This document shows positions 37,495-46,626 of a stretch of DNA of 64,000 nucleotides, one piece after another (position 1 is the first letter of the stretch; each line of letters starts with the position of its first letter). The stretch is from contig LR134390.1 in assembly GCA_900637705.1 (NCBI GenBank), positions 2,666,001 to 2,730,000 on the forward strand, written 5' to 3'. The position numbers were made by a program, and so were the translations under genes. The notes beneath the pieces are model-generated. The model was not told the DNA's origin, did no database searches, and was given only the letters and a program-made list of their open reading frames with translations. This DNA comes from Fusobacterium varium. GTDB lineage: Bacteria > Fusobacteriota > Fusobacteriia > Fusobacteriales > Fusobacteriaceae.

Positions 37495-38184
37495 ATGAAT
37501 TTTAAAACCTTTTTAAGAAACAGAAGAGAGGAAATGGGTTATAGTCAAAATAAATTGGCTAAAGCAATTGGAATTACCCAATCATATTATAATACAATTG
37601 AAAGGGGAGAGGTAAGAAATCCTCCTAGCGAAGAGATACTTGATAAAATGATAGCAATATTGCAGCTTACTACTAAGGAAGCAGCTGAATTTAAATATTT
37701 AGCAGCAATTGAAAGAACACCTACGTTAATATTAGAGGAACTTAAGAAATTAGAAAAGCAGAAAGATGCCACTCCAAAGGTTAATGTATCTGAATTAAAA
37801 GATCTGGATAATTATATTCCTCTTTATTCAAGAATAAGTGCAGGAATAGGAGTCTTTACCGAAGAAGCCCCTGTTGATTTTATTTCTATACCTGGAGTAA
37901 GAAATGTTGAAACTCTTTTTGCTGTCAATGTAAAAGGAGATTCTATGGAGCCTACTATAAAAAATTCCTCTATTATCCTTTGTAGAAAAGGGGTAGAAGT
38001 TAGAAATGGTGAAATTGGAGCTTTTATTGTAAATGAAGAATCATATGTTAAAAGATTAAAAGTTACTGGAAACTATATTGCACTAATTAGTGATAATCCT
38101 AATTATCAACCTATTTACATAGGACCTGGTGAAGAATTTAGCGTTGTAGGAAAGGTACTGAAAGTTATAAATGACATTCAATAA
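37495..38184 (+). CDS. XRE helix-turn-helix repressor with S24 (LexA-like) protease domain
   Basis: 229 aa. An N-terminal HTH_3 domain spans about residues 3-60 (FLRNRREEMGYSQNKLAKAIGITQSYYNTIERG). The C-terminal S24 domain has the catalytic serine in VKGDSMEPTI and the lysine in EESYVKRLKV. Proteins of this build (phage CI, HdiR-type) cleave themselves after DNA damage with RecA. No prophage genes are near. It is divergent from the small hypothetical gene. Start after TAGGAGGTG. The cleavage-site Ala-Gly or Cys-Gly was looked for; SAGIGVF (about residues 116-122) is a candidate. Confidence 0.88.
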   Translation: MNFKTFLRNRREEMGYSQNKLAKAIGITQSYYNTIERGEVRNPPSEEILDKMIAILQLTTKEAAEFKYLAAIERTPTLILEELKKLEKQKDATPKVNVSELKDLDNYIPLYSRISAGIGVFTEEAPVDFISIPGVRNVETLFAVNVKGDSMEPTIKNSSIILCRKGVEVRNGEIGAFIVNEESYVKRLKVTGNYIALISDNPNYQPIYIGPGEEFSVVGKVLKVINDIQ

Positions 38185-38188
38185 AAAT

Positions 38189-38229
38189 AAAAAGACAGAA
38201 AATAGAGTTTTTCTAAATTCTGTCTTTTT
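38189..38229. terminator. Bidirectional terminator between the repressor and MATE genes
   Basis: AAAAAGACAGAA/TTCTGTCTTTTT arms lie between convergent genes, with T-runs on both strands. Confidence 0.85.
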
Positions 38230-38290
38230 ATTATACTTAATAATTACTCACAATCTAAAATTTTTATATTTCAATTCTTTACAATTATTT

Positions 38291-39625
38291 TTATCTAACA
38301 GTTGATTTTATCCATTTATCTCCACGTAATCTTATTAGACAGGCTACCATTTTCAATGGTGTTTCTAGTCTAAGAATAACAAGAACTACTGCTGGATTCC
38401 AATGCCACTTAAAAGCTGCCATAAATCCTATTGGAAGCAGGCACCACAAAAATGATATATCTACAGTCGCTGCAAACCTTGTATCTCCACTTCCCCATAA
38501 TATTCCTCCTATAATAGGAGCTGATATTGCTCTGAACATAGTGATAAAAGCATATGCAAGCATGAAATGTCTGGCTAATTTCAAAGTAGCTGGCTGTAAG
38601 CTGTAGAATGAAAAGAATGGTTCACTTACACCTAATAAAAATGCAGCTGTTATCACTCCACACACAGCAAAGAATTTTACAAGAGCTTTTGAAGCTTTCT
38701 TAGCTGCTGTAATTTCTCCAGCACCAATATATTTTCCCATAATTACAGCTGAAGCACTTCCCACTCCCTGTACAAATGAGAGCGCAAACTGATGAAGTAC
38801 ATTACATATACTATTAGCTGCCACTACAGCTGCTCCCATATGACCTAATATTGCTGAGTGAGCTGAAAGCCCCAGTCCCCAGAATAATTCTCCAATTATT
38901 ACAGGAAGTCCATATTTTATCATATCTTTAAACAATATCCTATCATACAACTTCAACATTATAGGTTTAAATTTTAAAACTTTCTCATATTTTTTCAGAT
39001 ATATCATTACCAGAGCTACCTCAACACCTCTTGCCATTACTGTTCCTAATGCAGCTCCAACTATTCCCATTCTTGGAAATCCAAAATGTCCAAAGATAAA
39101 TACATAATTAAAAAATATGTTTGTAAAAAAAGAAACAGTATATATCCAGAGAGAAAGTTTTACATCTTGCAGACTTCTTAATACTATAAGAAATGTTGTA
39201 GTTATTCCAAAACATATATATGAAACTGCAACTACTCTTAAATATCTACTTCCCTGCTCTATTACTGCTATTTCAGGGGTAAATATCTTCATGATTGCAG
39301 AAGGACATATTAAAAGCACCAAAGTAAATATAACACTCAAGCTTATAGCTAATTTTAATACCATTGCTGCTATTTTCCTCAGGTTTTTTAAATCCCTCTT
39401 TCCAAAATACTGACTGCATAGAACTCCTGCTCCACACCCTAAACCAGATACAAGTATAGAAAAAAGAAAAAATACCTGCCCTGCCAGACTTGAAGCTGAC
39501 AACACAGTTTCTCCAAGACTTCCTAACATAAGCGTATCCATCATATTAACACTATATGAAATTATATTTTGAAATGCAATAGGCATAGTTATTGCCAAAA
39601 GATTTCTATAAAAAGCTCTGTCCAA
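38291..39625 (-). CDS. Second MATE-family efflux transporter
   Basis: 444 aa with 12 membrane segments. The N-terminus has ITMPIAFQNIISYSVNMMDTLMLGSLG and the middle has FFWGLGLSAHSAILGHMG, typical of the MATE group common in Firmicutes and Fusobacteria. It is distinct in sequence from the MATE protein at 35075-36418. It follows pgeF by 30 nt and so is probably the last gene of the Smr-aroF-pgeF operon. Its substrate is unknown. Confidence 0.9.
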   Translation of the reverse strand: MDRAFYRNLLAITMPIAFQNIISYSVNMMDTLMLGSLGETVLSASSLAGQVFFLFSILVSGLGCGAGVLCSQYFGKRDLKNLRKIAAMVLKLAISLSVIFTLVLLICPSAIMKIFTPEIAVIEQGSRYLRVVAVSYICFGITTTFLIVLRSLQDVKLSLWIYTVSFFTNIFFNYVFIFGHFGFPRMGIVGAALGTVMARGVEVALVMIYLKKYEKVLKFKPIMLKLYDRILFKDMIKYGLPVIIGELFWGLGLSAHSAILGHMGAAVVAANSICNVLHQFALSFVQGVGSASAVIMGKYIGAGEITAAKKASKALVKFFAVCGVITAAFLLGVSEPFFSFYSLQPATLKLARHFMLAYAFITMFRAISAPIIGGILWGSGDTRFAATVDISFLWCLLPIGFMAAFKWHWNPAVVLVILRLETPLKMVACLIRLRGDKWIKSTVR

Positions 39626-39655
39626 TATTACTCTCCCCCAATAAATTTTTTATTA

Positions 39656-40372
39656 CTATTTAAAATAAATAAAGCCTCCTGCTCTTCCTGAATTTTCTTT
39701 ATCCCTTCTGAAAGATTGAAATCTTTTATCTCTAAATGTACAATATTCATTTGTTATTATTTTTGATTTCTCTACTCCATTTACTATTAAATTAAGATAA
39801 TTAAATTTCTGATTATCAAAATATAACTTTCCATTTTTTTCCATAAAACTTTCAGTTACTATATCAAATGAAAATTTTTCTGAAAACAGGTCTTTAAATT
39901 CCTGTCCAACCTCATAATTCTCCTGTCCAATACCTATACCAAAGGCAAAATAAACATTTTTTCTATCTGTTCCATAGTTTTTTTCCATCAATTTTATAGC
40001 TTCCAGAGTTATCTCTTGTAAAGTTCCTCTCCAGCCAGAGTGTACCAGACCTATTACTTCCTTTAGAGGATCATAAATATATACAGGAAGACAGTCGGCA
40101 TATTTAGTAAATATCACTACATCTTTTCTATTTGTTATAAACCCATCTGTATTTTCAAAGTATATCTTATCTATTTCTTTTATTACTTGTATATTTTTAC
40201 TGTGAGTTTGATATCCAGATATAAGATTTCTATCTCCAAGTTCAAAATCTTTTATAAGTTCTTCACGTGTTTTCTGTTTTGCATTTCCATAAGATATATC
40301 TGTAAATATGGTTCCTACCCCCATATTTTCAAATTCTTTTATTATTAAATGATTCCCTCTATCTTCAAACAT
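39656..40372 (-). CDS. pgeF: Peptidoglycan editing factor / laccase-domain protein (YfiH family)
   Basis: 238 aa. The family metal and active-site residues are in TKYADCLPVYIYD and GLVHSGWRGTLQEITL, with a further His in SGYQTHSKNIQVI. Family members act as cytoplasmic amidases on misassembled peptidoglycan precursors or as purine nucleoside phosphorylases. It lies 12 nt after aroF in the same direction. Length is normal. Confidence 0.88.
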   Translation of the reverse strand: MFEDRGNHLIIKEFENMGVGTIFTDISYGNAKQKTREELIKDFELGDRNLISGYQTHSKNIQVIKEIDKIYFENTDGFITNRKDVVIFTKYADCLPVYIYDPLKEVIGLVHSGWRGTLQEITLEAIKLMEKNYGTDRKNVYFAFGIGIGQENYEVGQEFKDLFSEKFSFDIVTESFMEKNGKLYFDNQKFNYLNLIVNGVEKSKIITNEYCTFRDKRFQSFRRDKENSGRAGGFIYFK

Positions 40373-40384
40373 ATTTACCTCTTT

Positions 40385-41398
40385 CTATATAAGATTTTTC
40401 TTCACTTCCAAAACTTTTTTCAAATTTTCAGTTAGTTTTTCAAATCCATAAAAGTCCAATGATTGAACCCCGTCAGAAACTGCACATTCTGGATTTTCAT
40501 GTACTTCAACCATTGCTCCATCTGCCCCAGCTATTACCCCTGCCAGCGTCACAGGTTCTACAAGACTTCTCCTTCCAGTTCCATGACTTGCATCTATTAT
40601 TATCGGAAGATGTGATTTTTCCTTTATTAAAGGAACTGCATTTATATCCACTGTATTTCTTGTTATCGTTTCAAAAGTTCTGATTCCTCTTTCACATAAT
40701 ATTATTTTTGTATTTCCATATGCCACTATATATTCTGCTGCCATAAGAAAATCTCTCATTGTAGCACTGAGTCCTCTTTTTAAAAGTATTGGTTTATTGC
40801 ATTTACCCAACATTTTAAGCAGGCTGAAATTCTGCATATTTCTTGCCCCAACTTGAAGTATGTCAGCATATTCAGATATAAGAGGTATATCCTGAGTATC
40901 CATAACCTCAGTTACAACAAGAAGATTATACTTATCTGCTGCTTCTCTCATATATTTAAGTCCCTCTTCTCCTAAACCTTGAAAATCATATGGCGATGTT
41001 CTTGGTTTAAAAGCTCCACCTCTCAGTACTTGAGCTCCAGATTTTTTTACTTTTTCAGCTATTTCAAATATAGATTTTCTACTTTCTACAGCACAAGGTC
41101 CTGCCATAAGCATGAAGTTTCCTCCACCTATTTTCCTTCCTTTTATGTCTATAACAGTATCTTCTTTTTGAAATTCTCTACTTACAAATTTATAACTTTT
41201 ACCAATAGGAACCATTTCATCTACCCCATCAAAAGATAAAAGCACATCTAGATCCACATTTTTTTTATTTCCAATTATACCTATTTTCATAATATCTTCA
41301 TCTTCAGTTATTATGATTCCTAATCCATTTCTTTTTAAAAATTCTATTATCTTTTCTTTTTCCTGTTCTCCAATATTTTTTTTAGTTTTTATATACAT
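40385..41398 (-). CDS. aroF: 3-deoxy-7-phosphoheptulonate synthase with N-terminal ferredoxin-like domain
   Basis: 337 aa from the ATG at 41398, behind GGAAGG; an upstream in-frame start nine codons earlier is weaker. Residues 1-70 form the small regulatory ferredoxin-like domain seen in Thermotoga-type enzymes (IKTKKNIGEQEKEKIIEFL). The catalytic barrel has MAGPCAVESRKSIFEIA, VLRGGAFKPRTSPY, GARNMQNFSLL and IIIDASHGTGRR. It condenses PEP and erythrose 4-phosphate, the first step of aromatic amino acid synthesis. The N-terminal domain mediates feedback inhibition in relatives. It lies between the Smr gene and pgeF. Confidence 0.95.
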   Translation of the reverse strand: MYIKTKKNIGEQEKEKIIEFLKRNGLGIIITEDEDIMKIGIIGNKKNVDLDVLLSFDGVDEMVPIGKSYKFVSREFQKEDTVIDIKGRKIGGGNFMLMAGPCAVESRKSIFEIAEKVKKSGAQVLRGGAFKPRTSPYDFQGLGEEGLKYMREAADKYNLLVVTEVMDTQDIPLISEYADILQVGARNMQNFSLLKMLGKCNKPILLKRGLSATMRDFLMAAEYIVAYGNTKIILCERGIRTFETITRNTVDINAVPLIKEKSHLPIIIDASHGTGRRSLVEPVTLAGVIAGADGAMVEVHENPECAVSDGVQSLDFYGFEKLTENLKKVLEVKKNLI

Positions 41399-41436
41399 AA
41401 TTACCTTCCAGTTAAATAGTTTAGACATTCACTTAG

Positions 41437-41727
41437 CTAAAATCCAAGTTTTTTCTTTTTAGGCTGAGGAAGATTTTTTAGTGGCATAACATAAGTCACT
41501 CCAGGATTCAAATCTATCCTCATTCTCACACAGTCCTTATTTTTAGAGAAAAACTGTCTTATCTTAGTTCTTATTACAGCCTCTCCATCTAAAAATTTTG
41601 AACCATATCCATGTATTACTTTTATTTCTTTTCTTTCGCCTTTTTTGTATAAAGCATTATATTTAGTTATAAAAACCCTTAAAGCATCATCAAAATTCAT
41701 TTGATGAAGATCAATTTCATTATACAT
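41437..41727 (-). CDS. Smr-domain protein
   Basis: 96 aa from the ATG at 41727, with AGGAG twelve nt before it. A longer reading frame exists but its extra part runs through a terminator-like hairpin. The stand-alone Smr domain is shown by NEIDLHQMNFDDALRVFI and KVIHGYGSKFLDGEAVIRTKI (the HGxGxG loop). Small MutS-related domains bind or nick structured nucleic acids; some cleave mRNA at stalled ribosomes. It is the first gene of the operon with aroF and pgeF. Confidence 0.85.
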   Translation of the reverse strand: MYNEIDLHQMNFDDALRVFITKYNALYKKGERKEIKVIHGYGSKFLDGEAVIRTKIRQFFSKNKDCVRMRIDLNPGVTYVMPLKNLPQPKKKKLGF

Positions 41728-41815
41728 TTCAGCAGTATCTCCTAAATTTTTTTTACAAAAAAGCCTGTCAAAAACTTTAGCCTTATTTAATAGAATAACA
41801 TAATTTACAAAAAAA

Positions 41816-41852
41816 TAAAAGAGATATGTCATACTATAAGAATATCTCTTTT
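41816..41852. terminator. Terminator-like hairpin in the leader of the Smr-aroF operon
   Basis: On the minus strand AAAGAGATAT and ATATCTCTTT pair and are followed by TATTTTTTTG. No upstream gene on this strand needs a terminator, so an attenuator or the end of a small RNA is possible. Confidence 0.55.
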
Positions 41853-41938
41853 AACTTTATTTAAAATAATACTTTTTAACCATTTACTGAATTTTAATAA
41901 CAAAAAATCCTTTTTATATTTAAAAATTATTCTTTCAT

Positions 41939-41971
41939 TTAAGATTTTATCCCTATGAAAAATAAAAACAT
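41939..41971 (-). CDS. Possible leader peptide ahead of the Smr-aroF operon
   Basis: A ten-codon frame, MFLFFIGIKS, follows AAGGA with a seven-nt gap. Three of the ten residues are phenylalanine, an end product of the aroF pathway. It lies about 90 nt before the terminator-like hairpin. Short Phe-rich frames are common by chance in such AT-rich DNA, so the call is tentative. Confidence 0.25.
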   Translation of the reverse strand: MFLFFIGIKS

Positions 41972-42057
41972 ATAACAATCCTTATATATTTTTGATATAA
42001 TAATAGTATTAAAAATTTAATATTAATATAGAACTTCTGATTCATAAGGAGGAAATT

Positions 42058-42978
42058 ATGAAAGATTTGGATAAAAAGTGTAAAATCGCTGTTGTTCAGG
42101 CTGCTCCAATAATGTTTGATAAAGAACTTTGTACTAAAAAAGCAATCAAATTGATTCAGGAAGCTGCTGAAAAACACAGTGAATTAATTGTATTTCCTGA
42201 ATTGTTTATTCCTGGATATCCATATGGAATGACATTTGGTTTTACTGTTGGAAGTCGTAATGCTGATGGTCGTAAAGACTGGAAAATGTATTATGATAAT
42301 TCTATTTTAGTTCCTGGTGAAGAAACAAAACTTATAGGAGAAGCTGCAAAAAAAGCTAATGCTTATGTCAGCATTGGAGTTTCTGAACGTGATCCTCTTA
42401 CAGCTACACTTTATAATACAAATCTATTTTTTTCACCTGATGGAGAATTAGTTGCTGTTCATAGAAAATTAAAACCTACTGGTGCTGAACGTGTTGTCTG
42501 GGGAGATGCAGATAAAGATTATTTCCCTGTAGTTGAAACTCCTTGGGGAGTAATGGGAAGTCTTATTTGCTGGGAAAGTTATATGCCTCTGGTTAGAGTT
42601 GCATTATATCAAAAAGGTATCACTATATATATTTCTCCAAATACCAATGATAATGAAGAATGGCAGGCAACTATTCGTCATATAGCTATTGAGGGACATT
42701 GCTATTTCATAAATTGTGATATGTATTTTACAAAGGAAATGTATCCTGATAATTTACACTGCCCTGAAGAAATTGCTAAACTTTCTGATATTGTATGTCG
42801 TGGAGGAAGCTGTATAATAGACCCATATGGACATTATGAAACTAATCCTGTTTGGGACAAAGAAGAAATTATTTATGCTGAACTGGATATGGAAAAAGTT
42901 CCTATGAGCCGTATGGAATTTGATGCTTGTGGACATTATTCCAGACCTGATGTTCTTGAACTAAAAGTTAAAGAATGA
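42058..42978 (+). CDS. Nitrilase
   Basis: 306 aa. The Glu-Lys-Cys triad is Glu48 (VFPELFIPGYP), Lys137 (HRKLKPTGAERVVW) and Cys171 (GSLICWESYMPLVR), the pattern of true nitrilases rather than of NAD synthetase-type amidases. It hydrolyses an organic nitrile to acid and ammonia in the cytoplasm. It stands alone with AGGAGG before the ATG and its own terminator, so there is no pathway context. Substrate unknown. Confidence 0.9.
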   Translation: MKDLDKKCKIAVVQAAPIMFDKELCTKKAIKLIQEAAEKHSELIVFPELFIPGYPYGMTFGFTVGSRNADGRKDWKMYYDNSILVPGEETKLIGEAAKKANAYVSIGVSERDPLTATLYNTNLFFSPDGELVAVHRKLKPTGAERVVWGDADKDYFPVVETPWGVMGSLICWESYMPLVRVALYQKGITIYISPNTNDNEEWQATIRHIAIEGHCYFINCDMYFTKEMYPDNLHCPEEIAKLSDIVCRGGSCIIDPYGHYETNPVWDKEEIIYAELDMEKVPMSRMEFDACGHYSRPDVLELKVKE

Positions 42979-43011
42979 TTTTTTTAGTCAATAAAATATA
43001 TTGTAAAATTT

Positions 43012-43095
43012 AAAAAGACCTTGAGTTATTTTAAATGTAATCACCTTATCAACTTACTTAATATTAGGTATATACATATATTTCAAGGTCTTTTT
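43012..43095 (+). terminator. Terminator of the nitrilase gene
   Basis: AAAAAGACCTTGA/TCAAGGTCTTTTT arms enclose a loop of nearly 60 nt and end in a T-run. It is also symmetric enough to work on the minus strand. The rest of the gap, 43096-43293, is AT-rich and holds no gene; one weak hairpin (TATTCTTA/TAAGAATA) lies near 43231. Confidence 0.65.
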
Positions 43096-43293
43096 ATTTA
43101 TTAGTTTAATTGCAGACTATTTCAACTCTTATTTTTAGTACCAAAATTAGGAATCTCATTATAAATAAGTTAATGAATATTTTTTCTATTATTCTTTTTT
43201 TAATTCCTATTTTATACATATTTTATTCTTACAATAATTAAGAATATATTATACTTATTTCAAATAATATTTCTTATTAAATTAATTATTAAT

Positions 43294-43683
43294 TTATATT
43301 TTATCCTTAATTTTACAATTACTATGCGAATGATCTGCATAATGATGAACATATTCCTCTTTATCTTTATTGATAATTGTTCCTTCTAAATATGCTTTTA
43401 ATACATTCTCAATATTACCTTCTATCCCTAATATTATTTCTATTCCATTATTTTTCACAGACTCATATACTGTTGAAGCCATATGTCCAGTTATTAAAAT
43501 ATTTATATTCTTTTCTTTCAAAAGTTTGGCTGCTGCCCCATGAACTTTCTCCACTTTTTCTGTTATATCCTTTAATAAAACTGCCCCATTTTCTATTGTA
43601 TAAACAACAAACTTATCACTATGTCCAAAATGTTTTTCAAGATTTACCCCATCTTTTGTTGGAAATGCTATTAATTTTTTCAT
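43294..43683 (-). CDS. NifX/NifB-C-type (dinitrogenase iron-molybdenum cofactor) domain protein
   Basis: 129 aa. It has the family start IAFPTKDGVNLEKHFGHSDKFVVY and the loop INILITGHMASTVYESVKNNGIEI. Such proteins bind metal clusters or cofactors. The C-terminal tail is rich in His (YVHHYADHSHSNC), which suggests metal binding. No nitrogenase genes are near. It is the last gene of the long corrinoid/chelatase operon, so a metal-handling role with the chelatase is plausible but inferred. The ribosome site AAGGAGG precedes the ATG. Confidence 0.82.
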   Translation of the reverse strand: MKKLIAFPTKDGVNLEKHFGHSDKFVVYTIENGAVLLKDITEKVEKVHGAAAKLLKEKNINILITGHMASTVYESVKNNGIEIILGIEGNIENVLKAYLEGTIINKDKEEYVHHYADHSHSNCKIKDKI

Positions 43684-43709
43684 TTTTTCCTCCTTCTTAC
43701 TTCTTTGTT

Positions 43710-44696
43710 TTATTTTTGTTTTATTATAATAATTTTTGTAAAATTTTTTAATACTTTATCCTGTCTTTCTATTTTGTTTTCTAATTCTTCTTTTGTTTTT
43801 GCAATCATTTCATAAACAAGATACTCAATAGGCAAAGAGTTTATGATATCTATTATTCCTTCATTTTCAAAAGGGTCATGATAATCTATAGAATTTATAT
43901 GTGTGTATATATTACTCATAATTTCTTCTATATTAAATTCCTTGGCTCTATTCTTTTCTATTACATTTTTCACATATTCTCCTGATAAAGAATAATTAAG
44001 ATGTATTCCATAAATATAATTTTTATATTCTTCTAAATTTTCTATATTTTGCTTTATATAAGCAACAGCTTCATTAGAGTTTTTAAGTTCTCTATTATTA
44101 TTTATCATATGTCCTGTATCTAACATAAAACCTGTATTTTTGTATTTTATATTCTTAAGAATATATTCTGCTTCTTCTTTGCTTGTCAATTTCAAACCTG
44201 GCCACCACAAATTTTCTAATAAAAGTTTAAATGTATATTTTTCATTATCAAATAATTCATTTATCAATGATATAACACTATCTAAAACTTCTCTATCAGA
44301 ATATTTAAACTCATAAGTCATACTTTCTATAACTTTTGAATTACATGCATGGAGTACTACATATTCTACCTCCAATTTTTTTGCTGCTTCTAATTCTTTT
44401 TGATAATATTCAAGTAATTCTTCTTTTCTGTTTTCTCCACCACATAAAGATTTAAAATATTTCTTATCTTTTAATTCTTCATAGAGTGCATCAAAATTTT
44501 CATTATAAAATTCTAACCAAGATGGAAAGAAACGCATATGATAACCTTTAATATAGTTTTTTAAATGTGTATTATCTATACCTGTAAATTTTATTAATTC
44601 AAATCCATCAAAGCTATATTTTGAAATATAGTACTCCATATCTTTTTCTATTTCTTCACTATTAAAAAAATCTGTTCTATTTAATAACTTATACAT
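43710..44696 (-). CDS. Xylose isomerase-like TIM-barrel protein in the chelatase operon
   Basis: 328 aa. The fold is shown by YVVLHACNSK, LLLENLWWPGLKL, TGFMLDTGHMINN and YGIHLNYSLSGEY, where Glu, Asp and His ligands of a divalent metal sit. It lacks close similarity to the sugar isomerase at 24275-25201. It lies 26 nt after the ChlD-type gene and 26 nt before the NifX-type gene, so it belongs to the operon. An isomerase, epimerase or C-C lyase acting on a side chain or nucleotide-loop part of the cofactor is possible. The function is unknown. Confidence 0.7.
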   Translation of the reverse strand: MYKLLNRTDFFNSEEIEKDMEYYISKYSFDGFELIKFTGIDNTHLKNYIKGYHMRFFPSWLEFYNENFDALYEELKDKKYFKSLCGGENRKEELLEYYQKELEAAKKLEVEYVVLHACNSKVIESMTYEFKYSDREVLDSVISLINELFDNEKYTFKLLLENLWWPGLKLTSKEEAEYILKNIKYKNTGFMLDTGHMINNNRELKNSNEAVAYIKQNIENLEEYKNYIYGIHLNYSLSGEYVKNVIEKNRAKEFNIEEIMSNIYTHINSIDYHDPFENEGIIDIINSLPIEYLVYEMIAKTKEELENKIERQDKVLKNFTKIIIIKQK

Positions 44697-44722
44697 ATTT
44701 TATTCCTTTCAAAGACATATTT

Positions 44723-46616
44723 TTATATATTATCTTTTATAAGTTTCAGCATATCTTCACTTCTCAAGTTTTCAAGTTTGTAATATTCTGCTTTCATAGC
44801 TTCACTCAATGTCTTTGCCATTTCAAGTTTTATAAACCCTTCTTCTGTATCTATTACTATAGCTCTTATTCCTTCATTTTTTATTTTTTCAGCCATTTCT
44901 AAACTTTCTTTTACGGGGTCTTTTCCTGAAGCAGAAAAATTTCCTTTTCCATCAGATAAAAATACTATTAAAGGAACTACTTCTTTATCCTTTCTCATTT
45001 CATTTTTTATTATTGTGTACGCTTTTGCAATTCCTTCAGCTAGTGGTGTTTTTCCCCCTGTTGCAAGCTTTTCTAATTTTTTTTGTGCCAAATCAATGCT
45101 TCTTGTAATGGGGAGTAATTCTTCAGCTTTATCTCTTCTAAAAGATACCATTCCTACTCTATCCCTCTTTTCATAAGCATCTTTCAATAATGACATTACA
45201 GCTCCTTTGACTGCTTCCATTCTTTTTTTACTCCCATAGAACCACTTGAATCTACTACAAAAAGAATACTTGCTCCTGTTCTTTTCTCTCTTACTTTAAC
45301 TCTTATATGTTCTTTTTTATATTTATCATTAAATTATTTTCTTTATTTTTTTTCTGATAAGGTGCTGCTGCCCTTATTGTTGCATCAAATGCAAAATCTC
45401 TAATTTTTCCTTTTGGAAGAGTACTTTTTATATATCGTCCTTGTAAAGATCCACTTTTAGTTTTACACCTTTTTCCTGTTCCAGCTCTTTTTCTAGTATC
45501 ATGTACATCATCTATAAGTATATCCTTTACTTTAAATATCTCTCCTATTCCAAATTCTTCTTCTGATTCTGCATTTTCATTATTTTTGTTTTTTTCTCAT
45601 CTCTATCTGATTCTTCAATATTTTCAGAATCATTTCCGTTATCAAAATTTTCTTTATTTGGTTCCTCTGGAACTTCTTTTTCTTGGGTAATGTTATCTTC
45701 TGAATTATTTTTTCTTCCTCAGTTTCTTGATTTTTATCTTCAAGTTCATTTCCTTTACTTTGAGATGTACTTTCATGCTTTTGATTTGTTCTGTGAGGAA
45801 GTACAAATACAGCAGCTTCTTTTAAATCATCTATATTCAAATAACTTCTTCCATCTAAGGCTGCTAAAGATTTAGCTGTTTCCACAAGAATTATTTCAGC
45901 TCTATTTCCAACTGTATTAGCTTCCTCTACAATCTTTACAGCTATATTCATTATTTGGTCACTAACTTTTATCTTTTCTATTCTTTCTTTAGCATGCTCT
46001 ACTTTTTCTTTTAAAATTTCTTCCTCTTCTTTATACTTTTCACAGAATTTTATTGGATTATTTTCATACTCAAGTCTTTTCTTAATTACTTTTACCCTTT
46101 CTAAAATATCTTCTGTTCCAGCAGCATTTACATAAAGACCAAACTTATCTAATAATTGAGGTCGTAAATCTCCCTCTTCTGGATTCATTGTTCCTATTAA
46201 TAAAAATTTACATTCATGTGAAAAACTCACACCATCTCTCTCCACATAATTTATTTCTCTAGAAGCTACTTCCAATATACTGCTTACAATACTATCTCCC
46301 AATAAATTTATTTCATCTACATACAAAATATTATTATGACATTTTTTAAAAGCCCTTCTTGAAATACTTTTTTCCCAGACTTCATAGTCTTTTCTATATC
46401 TATACTTCCTACTAGATTATCTTCTGTTATATTCAAAGGAAGATTTATTACTTTTATTTCAGAAAATAGTTCTCCTAATCCTCTAACTAATGTAGATTTT
46501 GCTGTTCCTTTCTCTCCATTTATTAACACACCACCAATTCTCTTATTTACTATATTTAAAAGAAGAGCCTTCTTTATCTTTTCCTGTCCTTCCACTGCTA
46601 CAAAAGGAAATATCAT
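44723..46616 (-). CDS. ChlD/BchD-type chelatase subunit, AAA+ plus VWA (five one-base A-run deficits)
   Basis: As sequenced this region is in several pieces. Adding one A at each of the runs 46340-46345, 45708-45713, 45589-45595, 45313-45318 and 45223-45229 gives one frame of 632 codons. The order is an AAA+ domain ([25 protein letters not shown]), an acidic Glu/Asn-rich linker, then [12 protein letters not shown] and a von Willebrand A domain with the MIDAS motif DSSGSMG and [14 protein letters not shown]. This is the standard ChlD build. With the ChlI-type partner it forms the ATP-driven motor that loads metal through the CobN subunit. It follows the ChlI gene by 10 nt. Confidence 0.85.
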
Positions 46617-46626
46617 ATTTCCCTCC

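Noticed and set aside
43294-43683. NifX-type protein as evidence of nitrogen fixation
   Set aside because: No nif gene is present and the family is widespread in anaerobes without nitrogenase.
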